A stretch of 58,213 nt of DNA from Campylobacterales bacterium (GCA_014859645.1 JACUTV010000006.1:1-58213), one strand, 5' to 3'. Shown: positions 8,396 to 17,416, counted from the first letter of the stretch. Notes: generated from the sequence alone by a model not told the origin. Translations and numbers: made by a program.

Positions 8396-9550
8396 TTAAC
8401 GCTCCTTAATTTTCATTTTATGGTTAAACCAGTTTAAAATAGCCGAAACAGCCAAACTGATAGTGAGGTACACTAGCATGGTGATGGCGATGATTTCAAT
8501 CGCCTGTCCCACTTGGTTGAGTGATGTTCCAGCAAAGACTGTCACAATTTCAGGATACCCAATGGCTGCAGCTAAGGAAGAGTTTTTAATGAGGTTAAGG
8601 TATTGGTTAATGATAGGAGGGATAGAGATACGAATGGCTTGAGGCAAAATAACAAGTTTAAGGGTTTGGTAGGGGCTTAAACTCAAAGAATCTGCCGCTT
8701 CTCGTTGCCCTTTACTTACTGCCTCAATCCCCGAACGCACTGCTTCGGCGATAAAGGTGGCTGTGTAGATTGTGAGTGCAAAGGTTAAGGCTAAAAATTC
8801 GGGTGAAATGGATTTTCCACCTGAAAAATTAAATCCCCGAAGTTCAGGGTAGCTAAATCCAAAGTCTGCCCCACCAATGAAAAACCCTAGGATAGGAGCA
8901 AGAATAAAGGTGGCAAGACCAATCCAAATGACGGTGAATGGCTCCCCTGTTTTTTCTTGACGAATATTGGCCCAGCGATTGAGGAAAAAGATAGCAATGG
9001 CAGCTAGGACAAGGCTAACAAGAACCGTGATGGTCGTGCTATTCCATGAAAACTGCGGGATGAAAAAACCGCGATTGTTAAGAAAAAAAGTATCAAAAAA
9101 TTCTAAACTTTGGCGAGGGCCAGGAAGGGATTTAAGAACAACGTTGTACCAAAAAAAGATTTGTAAAAGAATGGGGATGTTGCGGAAAATATCGATGTAG
9201 CCCGCAGCAAGTTTGCGGATGAGCCAATTGTTTGAAAGCCTTAAAATTCCGATAAAAATTCCCAACACAGTAGCAAGTATGATGCCAGTAAAGCCAACAA
9301 TAAGCGTGTTGAGCAATCCCACCAAAAAAACACGTCCATGGGTGTCAGTTTCAGTGAAGCTAATAGGGGATTCGTAAATCCCAAATCCTGCCGTTCCTTC
9401 CAAAAATCCAAACCCCGTTTGGATGCCTCTTTGTTCTATATTGTTGAGGGTGTTAACCCCAATATACCACAAAAAAGCAACGAGGCCTACGACAGTTAAA
9501 AGTTGAAAGAGAAAGCCTCTTACCTTTTCGTTTCGTAAAGCAGCTAGCAT
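8396..9550 (-). CDS. aapQ: General L-amino acid ABC transporter, permease AapQ
   Basis: A 384-residue permease that should pair with AapM. The N-terminal segment LLTVVGLVAFLWYIGVNTL is followed by a long insert, then the permease core with the EAA-like RSGIEAVSKGQREAADSL. The start follows AAGGAATTTA, which is fused to a TTTACATGTAAA palindrome. A stem-loop separates it from aapJ, so it is probably translated from a processed or read-through message at lower level than the binding protein. Confidence 0.92.
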   Translation of the reverse strand: MLAALRNEKVRGFLFQLLTVVGLVAFLWYIGVNTLNNIEQRGIQTGFGFLEGTAGFGIYESPISFTETDTHGRVFLVGLLNTLIVGFTGIILATVLGIFIGILRLSNNWLIRKLAAGYIDIFRNIPILLQIFFWYNVVLKSLPGPRQSLEFFDTFFLNNRGFFIPQFSWNSTTITVLVSLVLAAIAIFFLNRWANIRQEKTGEPFTVIWIGLATFILAPILGFFIGGADFGFSYPELRGFNFSGGKSISPEFLALTFALTIYTATFIAEAVRSGIEAVSKGQREAADSLSLSPYQTLKLVILPQAIRISIPPIINQYLNLIKNSSLAAAIGYPEIVTVFAGTSLNQVGQAIEIIAITMLVYLTISLAVSAILNWFNHKMKIKER

Positions 9551-9560
9551 TAAATTCCTT

Positions 9561-9570
9561 TTACATGTAA
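9561..9570. repeat. TTACATGTAA copy joined to the aapQ ribosome binding site
   Basis: On the minus strand the palindrome runs straight into the SD: TTTACATGTAAAAGGA, then aapQ ATG 6 bases later. One of three cases in this window where the iterated palindrome sits immediately 5' of an AAAGGA box. Confidence 0.8.
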
Positions 9571-9577
9571 AGTATGT

Positions 9578-9597
9578 GGGCAGGTGTTAGCCTGCCC
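9578..9597 (-). promoter_or_regulatory. Stem-loop between aapJ and aapQ
   Basis: GGGCAGG-N6-CCTGCCC is a perfect 7-bp GC-rich stem in the 69-base gap after aapJ, with no U-run after it on the minus strand. Such hairpins after periplasmic binding-protein genes are known to protect the upstream mRNA and raise binding protein over permease. That role is inferred here. Confidence 0.65.
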
Positions 9598-9619
9598 AAA
9601 ATATCTCGAAAAAAAGTGA

Positions 9620-10639
9620 TTATCTAAAAGGAGGAGAGTACTGTAAGCCACCTTTATTCCATTGTGCGTTTAGACCACGCTCAATATTAAGGGGAGTGCT
9701 TGTTCCGACGTTTCGCTCAAAGACTTCGCCGTAGTTGCCCACTTGTTTGACGATATTGTAAGCCCACTCAGGTTTCAAGCCAAGGTTTTGGCCCATTTGG
9801 CCTTCTGTGCCTAGGATGCGCTTGACTTCTGGGTCACTTGCTTTTGTTTTAAGCTCATCCGCATTTTTGCTAGTGATGCCGTATTCTTCAGCAGCAACCA
9901 TGGCAAAGAATGTCCATTTAACAATGTTAAACCACTTGTCATCCCCTTGACGCACTACTGGCCCTAGAGGCTCTTTGGAGATGATTTCAGGAAGAACGAT
10001 GTGTCCTTTTGGGTCAGAGAGTTTGGTGCGTAGTCCATAGAGTTGTGAAGCGTCTGAGGTGAGGATGTCACAACGTCCTGCCTCGTAGCTTTGAACCACT
10101 TGGTCGTTGGTGTCATAGGAGACAGTTTTGTATTTCATGTTGTTAGCACGAAAATAATCGGCCACGTTAAGTTCTGTGGTGGTGCCTGTTTGCAAACATA
10201 CAGAAGCACCATCAAGCTCAAGGGCACTTTTAACACCTAGAGATTTTCGTACCATAAAGCCTTGGCCGTCGTAATAGTTGACGCCAACGAAGTTGAGGCC
10301 CAACGAAGTGTCGCGCGACTGTGTCCATGTGGTGTTACGAACAAGGACATCGATTTCGCCAGATTGAAGGGCGGCTAGGCGCTCTTTGGCATTGAGTGAA
10401 ATATAACGCACTTTAGTTGCATCTCCAAGAACAGCCGCAGCAACAGCACGACAACCGTCTACGTCCATGCCGCGGTATTGACCGCCTGAAACAATCTCAG
10501 AAAAGCCTGGCAAGCCACCATCGATACCACATTTAACAAAACCCTGTTTAATCGTGTCATCAAATGTATCTGCTTGCACGCTCAAACTTCCAACACTTAA
10601 TGCAGTCACTGCTGCAAGTGCCAACTTTGTCAACTTCAT
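9620..10639 (-). CDS. aapJ: General L-amino acid-binding periplasmic protein
   Basis: A 339-residue solute-binding protein. A signal peptide (KLALAAVTALSVGSLSVQA, then DTF) precedes VKCGIDGGLPGFSE and the family motif GLNFVGVNYYDGQGFMV. It captures amino acids in the periplasm and docks on AapQM. The ATG follows CGAGGAG. First gene of aapJQMP, followed by a stem-loop that may keep its transcript abundant. Confidence 0.93.
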   Translation of the reverse strand: MKLTKLALAAVTALSVGSLSVQADTFDDTIKQGFVKCGIDGGLPGFSEIVSGGQYRGMDVDGCRAVAAAVLGDATKVRYISLNAKERLAALQSGEIDVLVRNTTWTQSRDTSLGLNFVGVNYYDGQGFMVRKSLGVKSALELDGASVCLQTGTTTELNVADYFRANNMKYKTVSYDTNDQVVQSYEAGRCDILTSDASQLYGLRTKLSDPKGHIVLPEIISKEPLGPVVRQGDDKWFNIVKWTFFAMVAAEEYGITSKNADELKTKASDPEVKRILGTEGQMGQNLGLKPEWAYNIVKQVGNYGEVFERNVGTSTPLNIERGLNAQWNKGGLQYSPPFR

Positions 10640-10977
10640 ACGAACTCCTCGTGGTAAGTTTTAGATTCGTGACACAAGTCCTAGGAACTTATTGCCATGT
10701 CACCTATTGTAATGAGAATTTATACAGTCACCATTAAAAACTCAGCAAAACCCGCGGGAAAAAAGCAATTTTAGCCCCCTTGCTACCATAAGAAACAGGA
10801 AAAGGGAGAAAAAAGTGACACTTTGAACCGACTGTAAGTTCACCATAAGTTTTTGATAAATGACAAGAACGTTGTGATTTTAACATAAAGCAGGCTGTGG
10901 CGAGAAAAAAAATGGTTATTTTTTATGCACAAAACTGTTTTATGCTACAATTTCGAAAATTTACCTTTGGACTGTTT
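10640..10977. other. Divergent intergenic region aapJ / hypothetical gene
   Basis: About 340 bases without a credible gene. Towards aapJ there are TATAAA and TACAAT -10-like hexamers near 10707-10725 on the minus strand, but no clear -35. Towards the plus strand I see only AT-rich sequence; a frame open from 10897 has no good ribosome site and is discounted. No repeat, RNA gene or TTACATGTAA copy was seen. Confidence 0.4.
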
Positions 10978-11343
10978 ATGAAAATCGCACTTTCTTGCCG
11001 TTCTATCTTGTTGGAGAAGGCATTATCTCTCTTTTTAAAGCCCCACATTGTGCCCCTAAAGCAGTGTGATTTTGTCGTATGTGACCACGAAGCAACACTT
11101 GGCACTCCTTTATTCCGCATCGGTATAAACACCCCCTTTCCTTTTAGCAAAAGCGCCCTAATGCTGGCGCTAGAGAATTTTTACACTTCCTTAAAAACCA
11201 CTGCACTGATAGAACAAGAGCCTCTTTGCAGTGTCGCGCCTGTGGCAAAAGACTTTTCCAAGCTCGAAGCAGTGTTGAGTGCCATCACGGCAAAGTACCA
11301 AGAGGATGTGCTCAAGGCAGTAAGGGAACATTATGAAGGATAA
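10978..11343 (+). CDS. Hypothetical protein upstream of rsmD
   Basis: A 121-residue protein, not recognised. The start MKIALSCRSILLEKALSLFL is chosen over an upstream frame extension to 10897 because conserved-looking sequence begins there. It contains FVVCDHEA and a mid-region IGINTPFPFSKSALMLALENFY, so it may be an alpha/beta fold, soluble in the cytoplasm. Its end overlaps rsmD by 11 bases. In C. jejuni a short uncharacterised gene occupies the same slot before the rsmD-flgI cluster (recalled as Cj1460). Confidence 0.7.
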   Translation: MKIALSCRSILLEKALSLFLKPHIVPLKQCDFVVCDHEATLGTPLFRIGINTPFPFSKSALMLALENFYTSLKTTALIEQEPLCSVAPVAKDFSKLEAVLSAITAKYQEDVLKAVREHYEG

Positions 11344-11908
11344 AGCGTTACATGTAAGCATTGGTGGTGGAAAATACCGTGGTAAAAAACTCAAACTCCC
11401 TTCTCTTTCTACAACGCGCAGTACAAAAAGTATTTTAAAAGAGTCCTTGTTCAATACTTTGCAGTTTGATTTGTGTGACGCTGTATTTGTGGAGGTGTTT
11501 GGGGGAAGCGGTTCTATTGGGATTGAGGCGGTGAGCCGTGGGGCAAAACACGCGTATTTTATTGAAAAGGACGCGCCAGCTTTTGGCGTGCTTGAAGAAA
11601 ATTGCGCCAGCGTCGACAAAACGTGCTTTACATGTAAAAGAGGAAACGCTTTTGAGATTTTGCCCAAACTTATCCCTTCTCTTATGGCTCCTGCGTACGT
11701 TTACTTTGACCCTCCTTTTGCCTTTCGCGAGGGAATGGACGATGTGTACCAAGCGTGTTTTGATTTGGCCCAAAGCCTCCCTGTTGCAAATATCAGAATG
11801 CTCATCTTTGAGCACATGCATTCTTTAGACATGCCCCAGTCACTTGGGAGTTTTGTTCTTCAAAAAACCAAAGCCTTTGGAAAGAGCGCCCTGAGTTATT
11901 ACATGTAA
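11333..11908 (+). CDS. rsmD: 16S rRNA (guanine966-N2)-methyltransferase RsmD
   Basis: A 191-residue methyltransferase that modifies G966 of 16S rRNA using SAM. It has the N-terminal GGKYRGKKL stretch, the SAM loop VFGGSGSIGIEA near residues 55-66, and catalytic DPPF at 126-129. Three TTACATGTAA copies fall in this one gene: near the 5' end (LHV frame), in the middle (FTCK frame) and across the stop codon (Tyr-Met-stop). The same methyltransferase precedes flgI in Campylobacter. Confidence 0.92.
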   Translation: MKDKALHVSIGGGKYRGKKLKLPSLSTTRSTKSILKESLFNTLQFDLCDAVFVEVFGGSGSIGIEAVSRGAKHAYFIEKDAPAFGVLEENCASVDKTCFTCKRGNAFEILPKLIPSLMAPAYVYFDPPFAFREGMDDVYQACFDLAQSLPVANIRMLIFEHMHSLDMPQSLGSFVLQKTKAFGKSALSYYM

Positions 11909-11912
11909 AGAC

Positions 11913-11929
11913 TGGAACGCTTCTTGCTT
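11913..11929 (+). promoter_or_regulatory. Sigma-54 (RpoN) promoter for flgI
   Basis: TGGAACGCTTCTTGCTT carries GG at 11914-11915 and GC at 11926-11927, separated by the obligatory 10 bases, and resembles the consensus TGGCAC-N5-TTGC. It lies 35 bases before the flgI ATG. In Campylobacter hook and rod class genes are RpoN-dependent through FlgSR, which fits. Confidence 0.8.
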
Positions 11930-11963
11930 TTTCTTCTCGACCTCTGTCGAAAAAAGGAAAACA

Positions 11964-13016
11964 ATGAAGCGGATTCTTGTTGGGCTACTCTTTCTCTCTT
12001 TTCATTTATATGCCGATCGTGTAAAAGACATCGCCAATGTGATTGGCGTGCGTGAAAACCAATTAATCGGCTACGGCCTTGTGGTCGGCCTTAGCGGCAC
12101 AGGCGATGGCTCGTCTTCCGAATTTACCCTACAGTCCCTCTCCAATCTCCTTCAAACGGTAAACGTAAAAATTAGCCCTGATGATATTAAATCAAAAAAC
12201 ATTGCCGCGGTTATTGTAACTGCCAAACTACCTGCTTTTGCACGTCAAGGTGACACGGTTGATACCATCGTTTCCTCCATTGGGGATGCGAAATCCCTTG
12301 AAGGCGGCACTTTGCTTATTACACCACTCAAAGGGGTCGATGGAGAAATCTACGCCCTTGCGCAAGGTTCTGTAAGTATTGGCGGACGAAATGTTCGTGG
12401 TGCGGGGCAACCAAGTCACGCAACTTCAGGTGCTATTTTTAGCGGTGCTCTTGTGGAGCGTGAAGTGGTATATGATATTTACAACCAAACCAACGTTAAC
12501 CTTAGCCTTAACCATTCGGATTTTAAAACCGCTCTTGCCATCCAGGAAAGCATTAACACCCATTTTGATGAGCGGGTTGCTATTGCAATCGATCCTCGAA
12601 CCGTAACCATGCAGCGCCCTTTGAACTACTCCATGGTGGAATTTTTAGCCAAGACACTAGACTTGCCTGTTGCTTACGAAAAAGAAGAAAAAATCATCAT
12701 CGATGAGCGCACGGGAACCGTAGTGGCGGGAATCAACATCATGGTTGACCCTGTCGTGATTACGCATGGGGAAATTACACTCAAAATTCGACCTGTAGAT
12801 ATGTTCGACCCAGAGGAAGCAGGGCAGGTGGATTTGCGTGATGGGGTTGCCTTGAATGCTAACAATAACTTGCTTAACATGCAAAATGGGCGTACTACGG
12901 TTGCAAATGTAACTCGCGCGTTAAACCGACTGGGCGCAACGCCCAAAGAGATTATTGCTATCTTGGAAAACATGAAGCGCGCAGGTGCTATCCGCGCAAA
13001 GTTGGAGGTCATCTAA
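11964..13016 (+). CDS. flgI: Flagellar P-ring protein FlgI
   Basis: A 350-residue periplasmic protein forming the P-ring around the flagellar rod. Signal peptide [14 protein letters not shown] precedes [33 protein letters not shown] and the C-terminal [15 protein letters not shown]-like end ([23 protein letters not shown]) are family hallmarks. Length is typical. The stop and the next start share one base (TAATG). Transcribed from the sigma-54 promoter just upstream. Confidence 0.96.
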   Translation: MKRILVGLLFLSFHLYADRVKDIANVIGVRENQLIGYGLVVGLSGTGDGSSSEFTLQSLSNLLQTVNVKISPDDIKSKNIAAVIVTAKLPAFARQGDTVDTIVSSIGDAKSLEGGTLLITPLKGVDGEIYALAQGSVSIGGRNVRGAGQPSHATSGAIFSGALVEREVVYDIYNQTNVNLSLNHSDFKTALAIQESINTHFDERVAIAIDPRTVTMQRPLNYSMVEFLAKTLDLPVAYEKEEKIIIDERTGTVVAGINIMVDPVVITHGEITLKIRPVDMFDPEEAGQVDLRDGVALNANNNLLNMQNGRTTVANVTRALNRLGATPKEIIAILENMKRAGAIRAKLEVI

Positions 13017-13303
13017 TGAACATTGATACAAGTCTTGCCATGCTTTCTCGTCCCCATCAAGTCCCAACCGTGAAGATTGAGACAAAAGATGATGCGAGGC
13101 TCAAAGAGCAAACAGATAAATTTGAAGCGTTTTTTATTAAACAAGTGTTGGATATCGCCCTAAAAAATGAAAACACACTGTTCCCTAAAGACCCTGGGGA
13201 TAAGATTTATCAGTCCATGTATAACGACACGATGAGTGAGAGTTTCAGTGGGTCATTTGGATTTAGTGAGTTGTTATTTAATTTTTTGAAGGAACAAAGT
13301 TAA
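13016..13303 (+). CDS. flgJ: Rod-binding protein, FlgJ N-terminal domain type
   Basis: A 95-residue protein matching only the rod-binding domain of Flg[28 protein letters not shown] and [10 protein letters not shown]. The peptidoglycan hydrolase domain of enteric FlgJ is absent, as is usual in Campylobacterota, so cell-wall cleavage for the rod must come from another enzyme. It acts in the periplasm after export through the flagellar apparatus. Overlaps flgI by one base. Confidence 0.88.
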   Translation: MNIDTSLAMLSRPHQVPTVKIETKDDARLKEQTDKFEAFFIKQVLDIALKNENTLFPKDPGDKIYQSMYNDTMSESFSGSFGFSELLFNFLKEQS

Positions 13304-13326
13304 TAAATTAGGCGCACTGCCGATGT
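13301..13326 (+). promoter_or_regulatory. Candidate sigma-28 promoter for flgM
   Basis: TAATAAAT at 13301-13308, 10 bases, then GCCGATGT at 13319-13326. The -10 is close to the FliA consensus; the -35 is weak and the spacer is one base short. It ends 35 bases before flgM. FliA control of its own anti-sigma factor is expected from other bacteria. Confidence 0.45.
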
Positions 13327-13361
13327 AGTAGGAAAGTTATTTTTACGACAAAGGAAGTGCC

Positions 13362-13559
13362 ATGATTCAAGCGGTGCAATCGCAAGCCTCAGTGCTCGCG
13401 TCGCAAGTGTCGCAACGTAGCGACAAAAACGAACCAGTAGATATAAAAACCAAAGAGACGGACCGAGTAACTGCCCTTAAAGAGCAGATTACTAAAGGAA
13501 CCTACGCGATTGACCTCGAACAAACAGCTAACGCTGTGGCAGGGGAGTTGCTCGGCTGA
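13362..13559 (+). CDS. flgM: Anti-sigma-28 factor FlgM
   Basis: A 65-residue protein. The C-terminal half RVTALKEQITKGTYAIDLEQ and TANAVAGELL is the FlgM region that binds sigma-28; the N-terminal part is Gln/Ser rich and probably disordered, as in other short FlgM proteins. It holds FliA inactive until exported or sequestered. It starts 58 bases after flgJ, behind an AAGGAAG box, and is followed by flgN. Confidence 0.9.
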   Translation: MIQAVQSQASVLASQVSQRSDKNEPVDIKTKETDRVTALKEQITKGTYAIDLEQTANAVAGELLG

Positions 13560-13588
13560 TCTCTTTACCTTAACCGTAAAGGACGATC

Positions 13589-14017
13589 ATGCTTCATCAT
13601 TACCTGCAAAGTGCCACCAAGGACATCCAGAGCCTTATTGAGCTTACACAAACAGACATTGTAGAGATTAAAGAGGCAAGGCATCACCATGTTCAAGAGC
13701 GCGCAAAACTAAAAAATGATTTCATTCACTCGTTTCAAACGAAAAAAACCCTCCTTGATGGTGAGCTAGTAAAACTTGTGGAAGAAAACCAAGGCAAAGA
13801 GCTTTCTGAGCTACTAGGTGAAGAAGAAAAAGAGGGGTTGAGTGCTATGAAAGAAGAGCTTGCCACTCTTCATAAACTCAATAAAGAATACGCTAAATAT
13901 GTAGTGATTGTGGGTGAGTTTTACAACTCTTTGCTAGAAAGCATGTTTCCTCGTGAGATGGATGGATACCACAAATCCACACCAAAACCTGCTTCACTTC
14001 TGAAAGTGAGGGCATAA
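13589..14017 (+). CDS. flgN: FlgN-like flagellar export chaperone
   Basis: A 142-residue, strongly helical and charged protein (LIELTQTDIVEIKEARHHHVQERA; repeated Glu/Lys-rich coiled-coil). It ends two bases before flgK, the classic position for FlgN, the cytoplasmic chaperone for the hook-filament junction proteins FlgK and FlgL. Sequence similarity to enteric FlgN is weak by eye; the call rests on size, helicity and context. Confidence 0.78.
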   Translation: MLHHYLQSATKDIQSLIELTQTDIVEIKEARHHHVQERAKLKNDFIHSFQTKKTLLDGELVKLVEENQGKELSELLGEEEKEGLSAMKEELATLHKLNKEYAKYVVIVGEFYNSLLESMFPREMDGYHKSTPKPASLLKVRA

Positions 14018-14019
14018 CC

Positions 14020-15873
14020 ATGAGCCTCTTTAGTACGCTTAATACAGGGGTTTCTGGACTGAATACCTCTAGTTTGTCTATTGCCACTTCAAGTCATAAT
14101 ATTGCCAATGTAAATAATCCTCATTATACACGCCAACGTGTTATAACTTCCGCAAGCATCCCTCTTAGTACGGTGCCAGGAGATGTTGGTACGGGTGTAA
14201 AAGTTGATACGATTGCGCGGATTCATGATGAGTTTTTGTATACGCGTCTTAAACAAAGTAGCAACATGCTTTCATATACTAGCTACTCTCAACAGCGCCT
14301 TCAAGAGGTTGCGCGGTATTTTCCTGATTTAAATGATGTGGGGATTCAAAAAGATATAAAAAACTACTACAAAGCGTGGAATGATTTTGCCTCCAACCCT
14401 AGCGAAGGGGCGCAAAAAATCAACCTAATTCAAAATGCAAAAACCATGGTTTCCAATATTCAAAACACGCGAAATCAAGTGCGAACCCTACAAGATTCTG
14501 TCAATGATGAACTAAAAACCAACGTGGATGAGCTTAACCGCATAGGGGAGCAAATTGCTAAAATCAACGGTGAAATTGGTAGGGTTGAGAGCTTAAACCA
14601 AAATCGTGCCAACGATTTACGCGATCAACGCGATCAACTCGAACAGACGATGGCGGGATTGGTTGACTTTTCTGTCTTTAAAGGAACAATGGTAACAGAA
14701 AATGTCATTGATGCAAACTTAACAGATCAAGGAAAGGATTACCACCTTAATATCGCAGGATTTTCTTTTGTAGACGGGCCAACGTTTCATCCTATTGTGA
14801 TTGATAATGCCAAGAATGGAAGTGCATATTACTCCATTTATCATGAACAGCAAGACGGCAGACGCGTGGAGATGACGGGATTGTTGCAAGGTGGAAAGAT
14901 GGGTGCGATGCTTGATTTGCGCGGGCGCATTATTGAACCAGACGGAAATGGGTACCCAAAAGATGGTACCTTGCAAGAGTATGTTGATGATTTAGATTCC
15001 TTTGCAAAAACCCTTATTGTGCAAACCAATAATCTATACGCACAAAGTGCGCAAGCACGCATGGAGTCTTCCTCTATGAGAGGATTGACGCCCACTACGC
15101 CGTTGATGAATTTTGATAGCAGCTTCCAGCGTGGCAGCTTTGATGTGGTTATTTACGATGCACAAGGCAAGGAAGTGGCACGGAAAAATGTTGAAATCAA
15201 TGCGTTAACTACCATGGATGATGGTTCGGCGCAAAGCGTTGTAGGACAGTTTAATCGCAATTCGGATGACAATCAAGACAATGATGCCACCAATGATGTG
15301 GACGATTATTTCTTTGCTAACTACAATTATGACCCTGAGACCAAACAAGGGTCCCTTAGTTTTGCTCCAACAGACGCACAGGCTGGGTATACGATTGCCG
15401 TTGAAGATAAGGGCAGTAACTTTGCTGGCGTGGTTGGCATGAGCCGTTTTTTTGAAGGCGATAGTGCGGCAAACATAAAAGTAGACAGCGCGCTCATTAC
15501 TGACCCTAGCAAACTTCAAGGTTTTAATGCTCCTGTTGATGGAAATAATACACTTGCCAATGCCATGGTGCAAATGCAATACGACAAACTCTCCTTTTAC
15601 CGTTCCAACGGGACAGTTGCCAGTGAAACTGTTGAGAGTTTTTACCGCTTTGTGACGGTAAAAGTGGCCAGCGATACAGAGTCTGTTGGGCGCAGTAACG
15701 ATACTAACAAAGCCCTTTACAATACGATTTATTCTGAATACCAATCTGTAAGTGGGGTTAGTCTTGACGAAGAATTAATAAGTTTGATGAAATTTCAAAC
15801 CGCTTATTCGGCTAATGCAAAAGTGATTACCGCCATCGACCAAATGCTTGATGTGCTTCTTGGGATAAAATAG
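14020..15873 (+). CDS. flgK: Flagellar hook-filament junction protein FlgK
   Basis: A 617-residue secreted protein. The N-terminus SLFSTLNTGVSGLNTSSLSI with HNIANVNNPHYTRQR, and the C-terminus SGVSLDEELISLMKFQTAY with AKVITAIDQMLDVLLGIK are the diagnostic FlgK ends that coil together in the D0 domain. The acidic stretch RNSDDNQDNDATNDVDDY around residue 408 is in the variable exposed region. No signal peptide; exported by the flagellar type III machine. Confidence 0.96.
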   Translation: MSLFSTLNTGVSGLNTSSLSIATSSHNIANVNNPHYTRQRVITSASIPLSTVPGDVGTGVKVDTIARIHDEFLYTRLKQSSNMLSYTSYSQQRLQEVARYFPDLNDVGIQKDIKNYYKAWNDFASNPSEGAQKINLIQNAKTMVSNIQNTRNQVRTLQDSVNDELKTNVDELNRIGEQIAKINGEIGRVESLNQNRANDLRDQRDQLEQTMAGLVDFSVFKGTMVTENVIDANLTDQGKDYHLNIAGFSFVDGPTFHPIVIDNAKNGSAYYSIYHEQQDGRRVEMTGLLQGGKMGAMLDLRGRIIEPDGNGYPKDGTLQEYVDDLDSFAKTLIVQTNNLYAQSAQARMESSSMRGLTPTTPLMNFDSSFQRGSFDVVIYDAQGKEVARKNVEINALTTMDDGSAQSVVGQFNRNSDDNQDNDATNDVDDYFFANYNYDPETKQGSLSFAPTDAQAGYTIAVEDKGSNFAGVVGMSRFFEGDSAANIKVDSALITDPSKLQGFNAPVDGNNTLANAMVQMQYDKLSFYRSNGTVASETVESFYRFVTVKVASDTESVGRSNDTNKALYNTIYSEYQSVSGVSLDEELISLMKFQTAYSANAKVITAIDQMLDVLLGIK

Positions 15874-15876
15874 CGC

Positions 15877-16683
15877 GTGAGACGTTTGCCTGTCGTGAGT
15901 GTGATTGTTCTTGGAGTGATTGTTTGTACCTCCTTTTTTGGGCATTGGGTCTATCCTGTTTCTGCCACCGCTTTGCAACCAGACGCCCTCTTGTTACCCC
16001 CTTCTTTTACTCATCCGATGGGAACCGATAGGCTAGGGCGCGATGTGCTTGCCCGCGTGATTGCAGGAGGACAGGTCTCCTTGCTCATTGGTACGGGCAG
16101 CGCTTTTATCGCGAGTTTGGTGGGCTTGATGATAGGCGTGAGTGCTGGTTTTTTGGGAAAAACAGCCGATAAAACCATTGTGGTGTTGATTGATTTGTTT
16201 TTAACCTTCCCTACGTTTTTCTTATTGCTTGCTTTGGTGAGCTATGTGGAGGCTTCGGCATGGGTGTTGATTGTCGTGATTTCCATCACAGGGTGGATGG
16301 GAATGGCGCGCTTGATTCGCAGCGAGAGTTTTGGCATCGCGCAAAAACCTTTTATTAAAATCCTTGTGATGGCAAAGGTTTCTTCTGTGAAAATCATCCT
16401 TAAATACTTCGCCCCTTTGTTGGCTCCGATATTTTTCATCAGCTTTACCTTTGGGGTAAGCGGCGCTATCTTGGCTGAGAGCGGACTCTCTTTTTTGGGG
16501 ATTGGTATTATGCCGCCACAAATGAGTTGGGGGACGATTTTAGCAGAAGGAAAAGAGGTGCTAGACATCGCGTGGTGGCTTAGTTTTTTCCCAGGATTGA
16601 TGATTTTCGGGGTGACGTATGCGTTGATTACCCTCTCAGACTACTTCCAATCAAAGACCAATCAAAATGAACTCCACACTTAA
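15877..16683 (+). CDS. DppC/OppC-type ABC transporter permease (orphan)
   Basis: A 268-residue inner-membrane permease with a GTG start three bases after the flgK stop. It has the DppC N-terminal pattern HPMGTDRLGRDVLARVIAGG (about residues 47-66), six or so hydrophobic segments and an EAA region before ESGLSFLGIGIMPPQMSWG. These permeases normally work with a DppB partner, ATPases and a binding protein, none of which is here, so the partners must be elsewhere. Peptide, nickel or another substrate is possible. It overlaps the next gene by 17 bases. Confidence 0.85.
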   Translation: MRRLPVVSVIVLGVIVCTSFFGHWVYPVSATALQPDALLLPPSFTHPMGTDRLGRDVLARVIAGGQVSLLIGTGSAFIASLVGLMIGVSAGFLGKTADKTIVVLIDLFLTFPTFFLLLALVSYVEASAWVLIVVISITGWMGMARLIRSESFGIAQKPFIKILVMAKVSSVKIILKYFAPLLAPIFFISFTFGVSGAILAESGLSFLGIGIMPPQMSWGTILAEGKEVLDIAWWLSFFPGLMIFGVTYALITLSDYFQSKTNQNELHT

Positions 16684-17416
16684 AACCCGCCTAGAAGCGG
16701 AGGTGCAAAAGCGCAACCACCCTTGCGAACTTCTCCCCACCGCCTCTCCTGATCCCTTGTGGATCGCGCAGCAACATCAAGATGAATTTAGCGCGTTAGT
16801 GTGTGCGTTGTTTGCCTATGGCAATGCGCGGGCTATTGTAAATTACCTCTCCACCTTCCCTTTTGAAGCCTTACATGTAAAGCGTGAAGCGCACATACGT
16901 GCCTTTACGTGGAAACCTTATCGGTTTCAAAGTGCACGTGATGTGGAAGCGTTTGTGATTGCCCTATGGCGGCTCAAACAAGAAAGCGCACTGAACGCAG
17001 TGTTTTTGCAAGGTTACAAGGCTTCGCACAGCGTGGCACAAGGGGTTGCTAGTATCATGAGTGCGCTGTATGCAAACACAACCTACCGCAGCAGGGGTAT
17101 GGAATTTTTAATCGGAAAACCCTTTACATGTAAGCCCAAAAGCCCATTAAAACGGTGGATGATGTACTTGCGTTGGATGGTGCGTAAAGACGCCATTGAT
17201 CTTGGACTTTGGCACGGTGTGGCGCGCAAGGATTTGCTCATGCCTCTTGATACACACACCTACAAAGTTGCCCACGCTTTGGGGCTTTTAAAGCGAAAAA
17301 GTTATGATTTTCGCGCCGTTGAGGAACTCACGTGTGCCCTAAAGGTGTTTGATGAAAATGATCCTGTCAAATATGACTTTGCTTTGTTTTGTTTAGGCCA
17401 AGAAAAAGGCCTTTGA
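16667..17416 (+). CDS. TIGR02757 (DUF2400) family protein
   Basis: A 249-residue protein of unknown function. The family's conserved C-terminal block is clear: KRWMMYLRWMVRKDAIDLGLW, split here as residues near 160-180, then PLDTHTYKVAHALGLL and NDPVKYDFALFCLG. The fold is helical and distantly like helix-hairpin-helix DNA glycosylases, so DNA binding is conceivable but unproven. Contains two TTACATGTAA copies, read as LHVK and FTCK. Confidence 0.85.
   Translation: MNSTLKTRLEAEVQKRNHPCELLPTASPDPLWIAQQHQDEFSALVCALFAYGNARAIVNYLSTFPFEALHVKREAHIRAFTWKPYRFQSARDVEAFVIALWRLKQESALNAVFLQGYKASHSVAQGVASIMSALYANTTYRSRGMEFLIGKPFTCKPKSPLKRWMMYLRWMVRKDAIDLGLWHGVARKDLLMPLDTHTYKVAHALGLLKRKSYDFRAVEELTCALKVFDENDPVKYDFALFCLGQEKGL

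Noticed and set aside
10705-10725. Fur-box-like sequence (AATGAGAAT) upstream of aapJ
   Set aside because: Too few matches to the 19-bp Fur consensus and no iron link for an amino acid transporter.
10897-10977. N-terminal extension of the hypothetical gene before rsmD
   Set aside because: No ribosome site at 10897 and AT-rich non-coding composition; start at 10978 preferred.
15205-15744. 179-codon minus-strand frame inside flgK
   Set aside because: Antisense shadow of the FlgK variable region; no homology and no operon logic.
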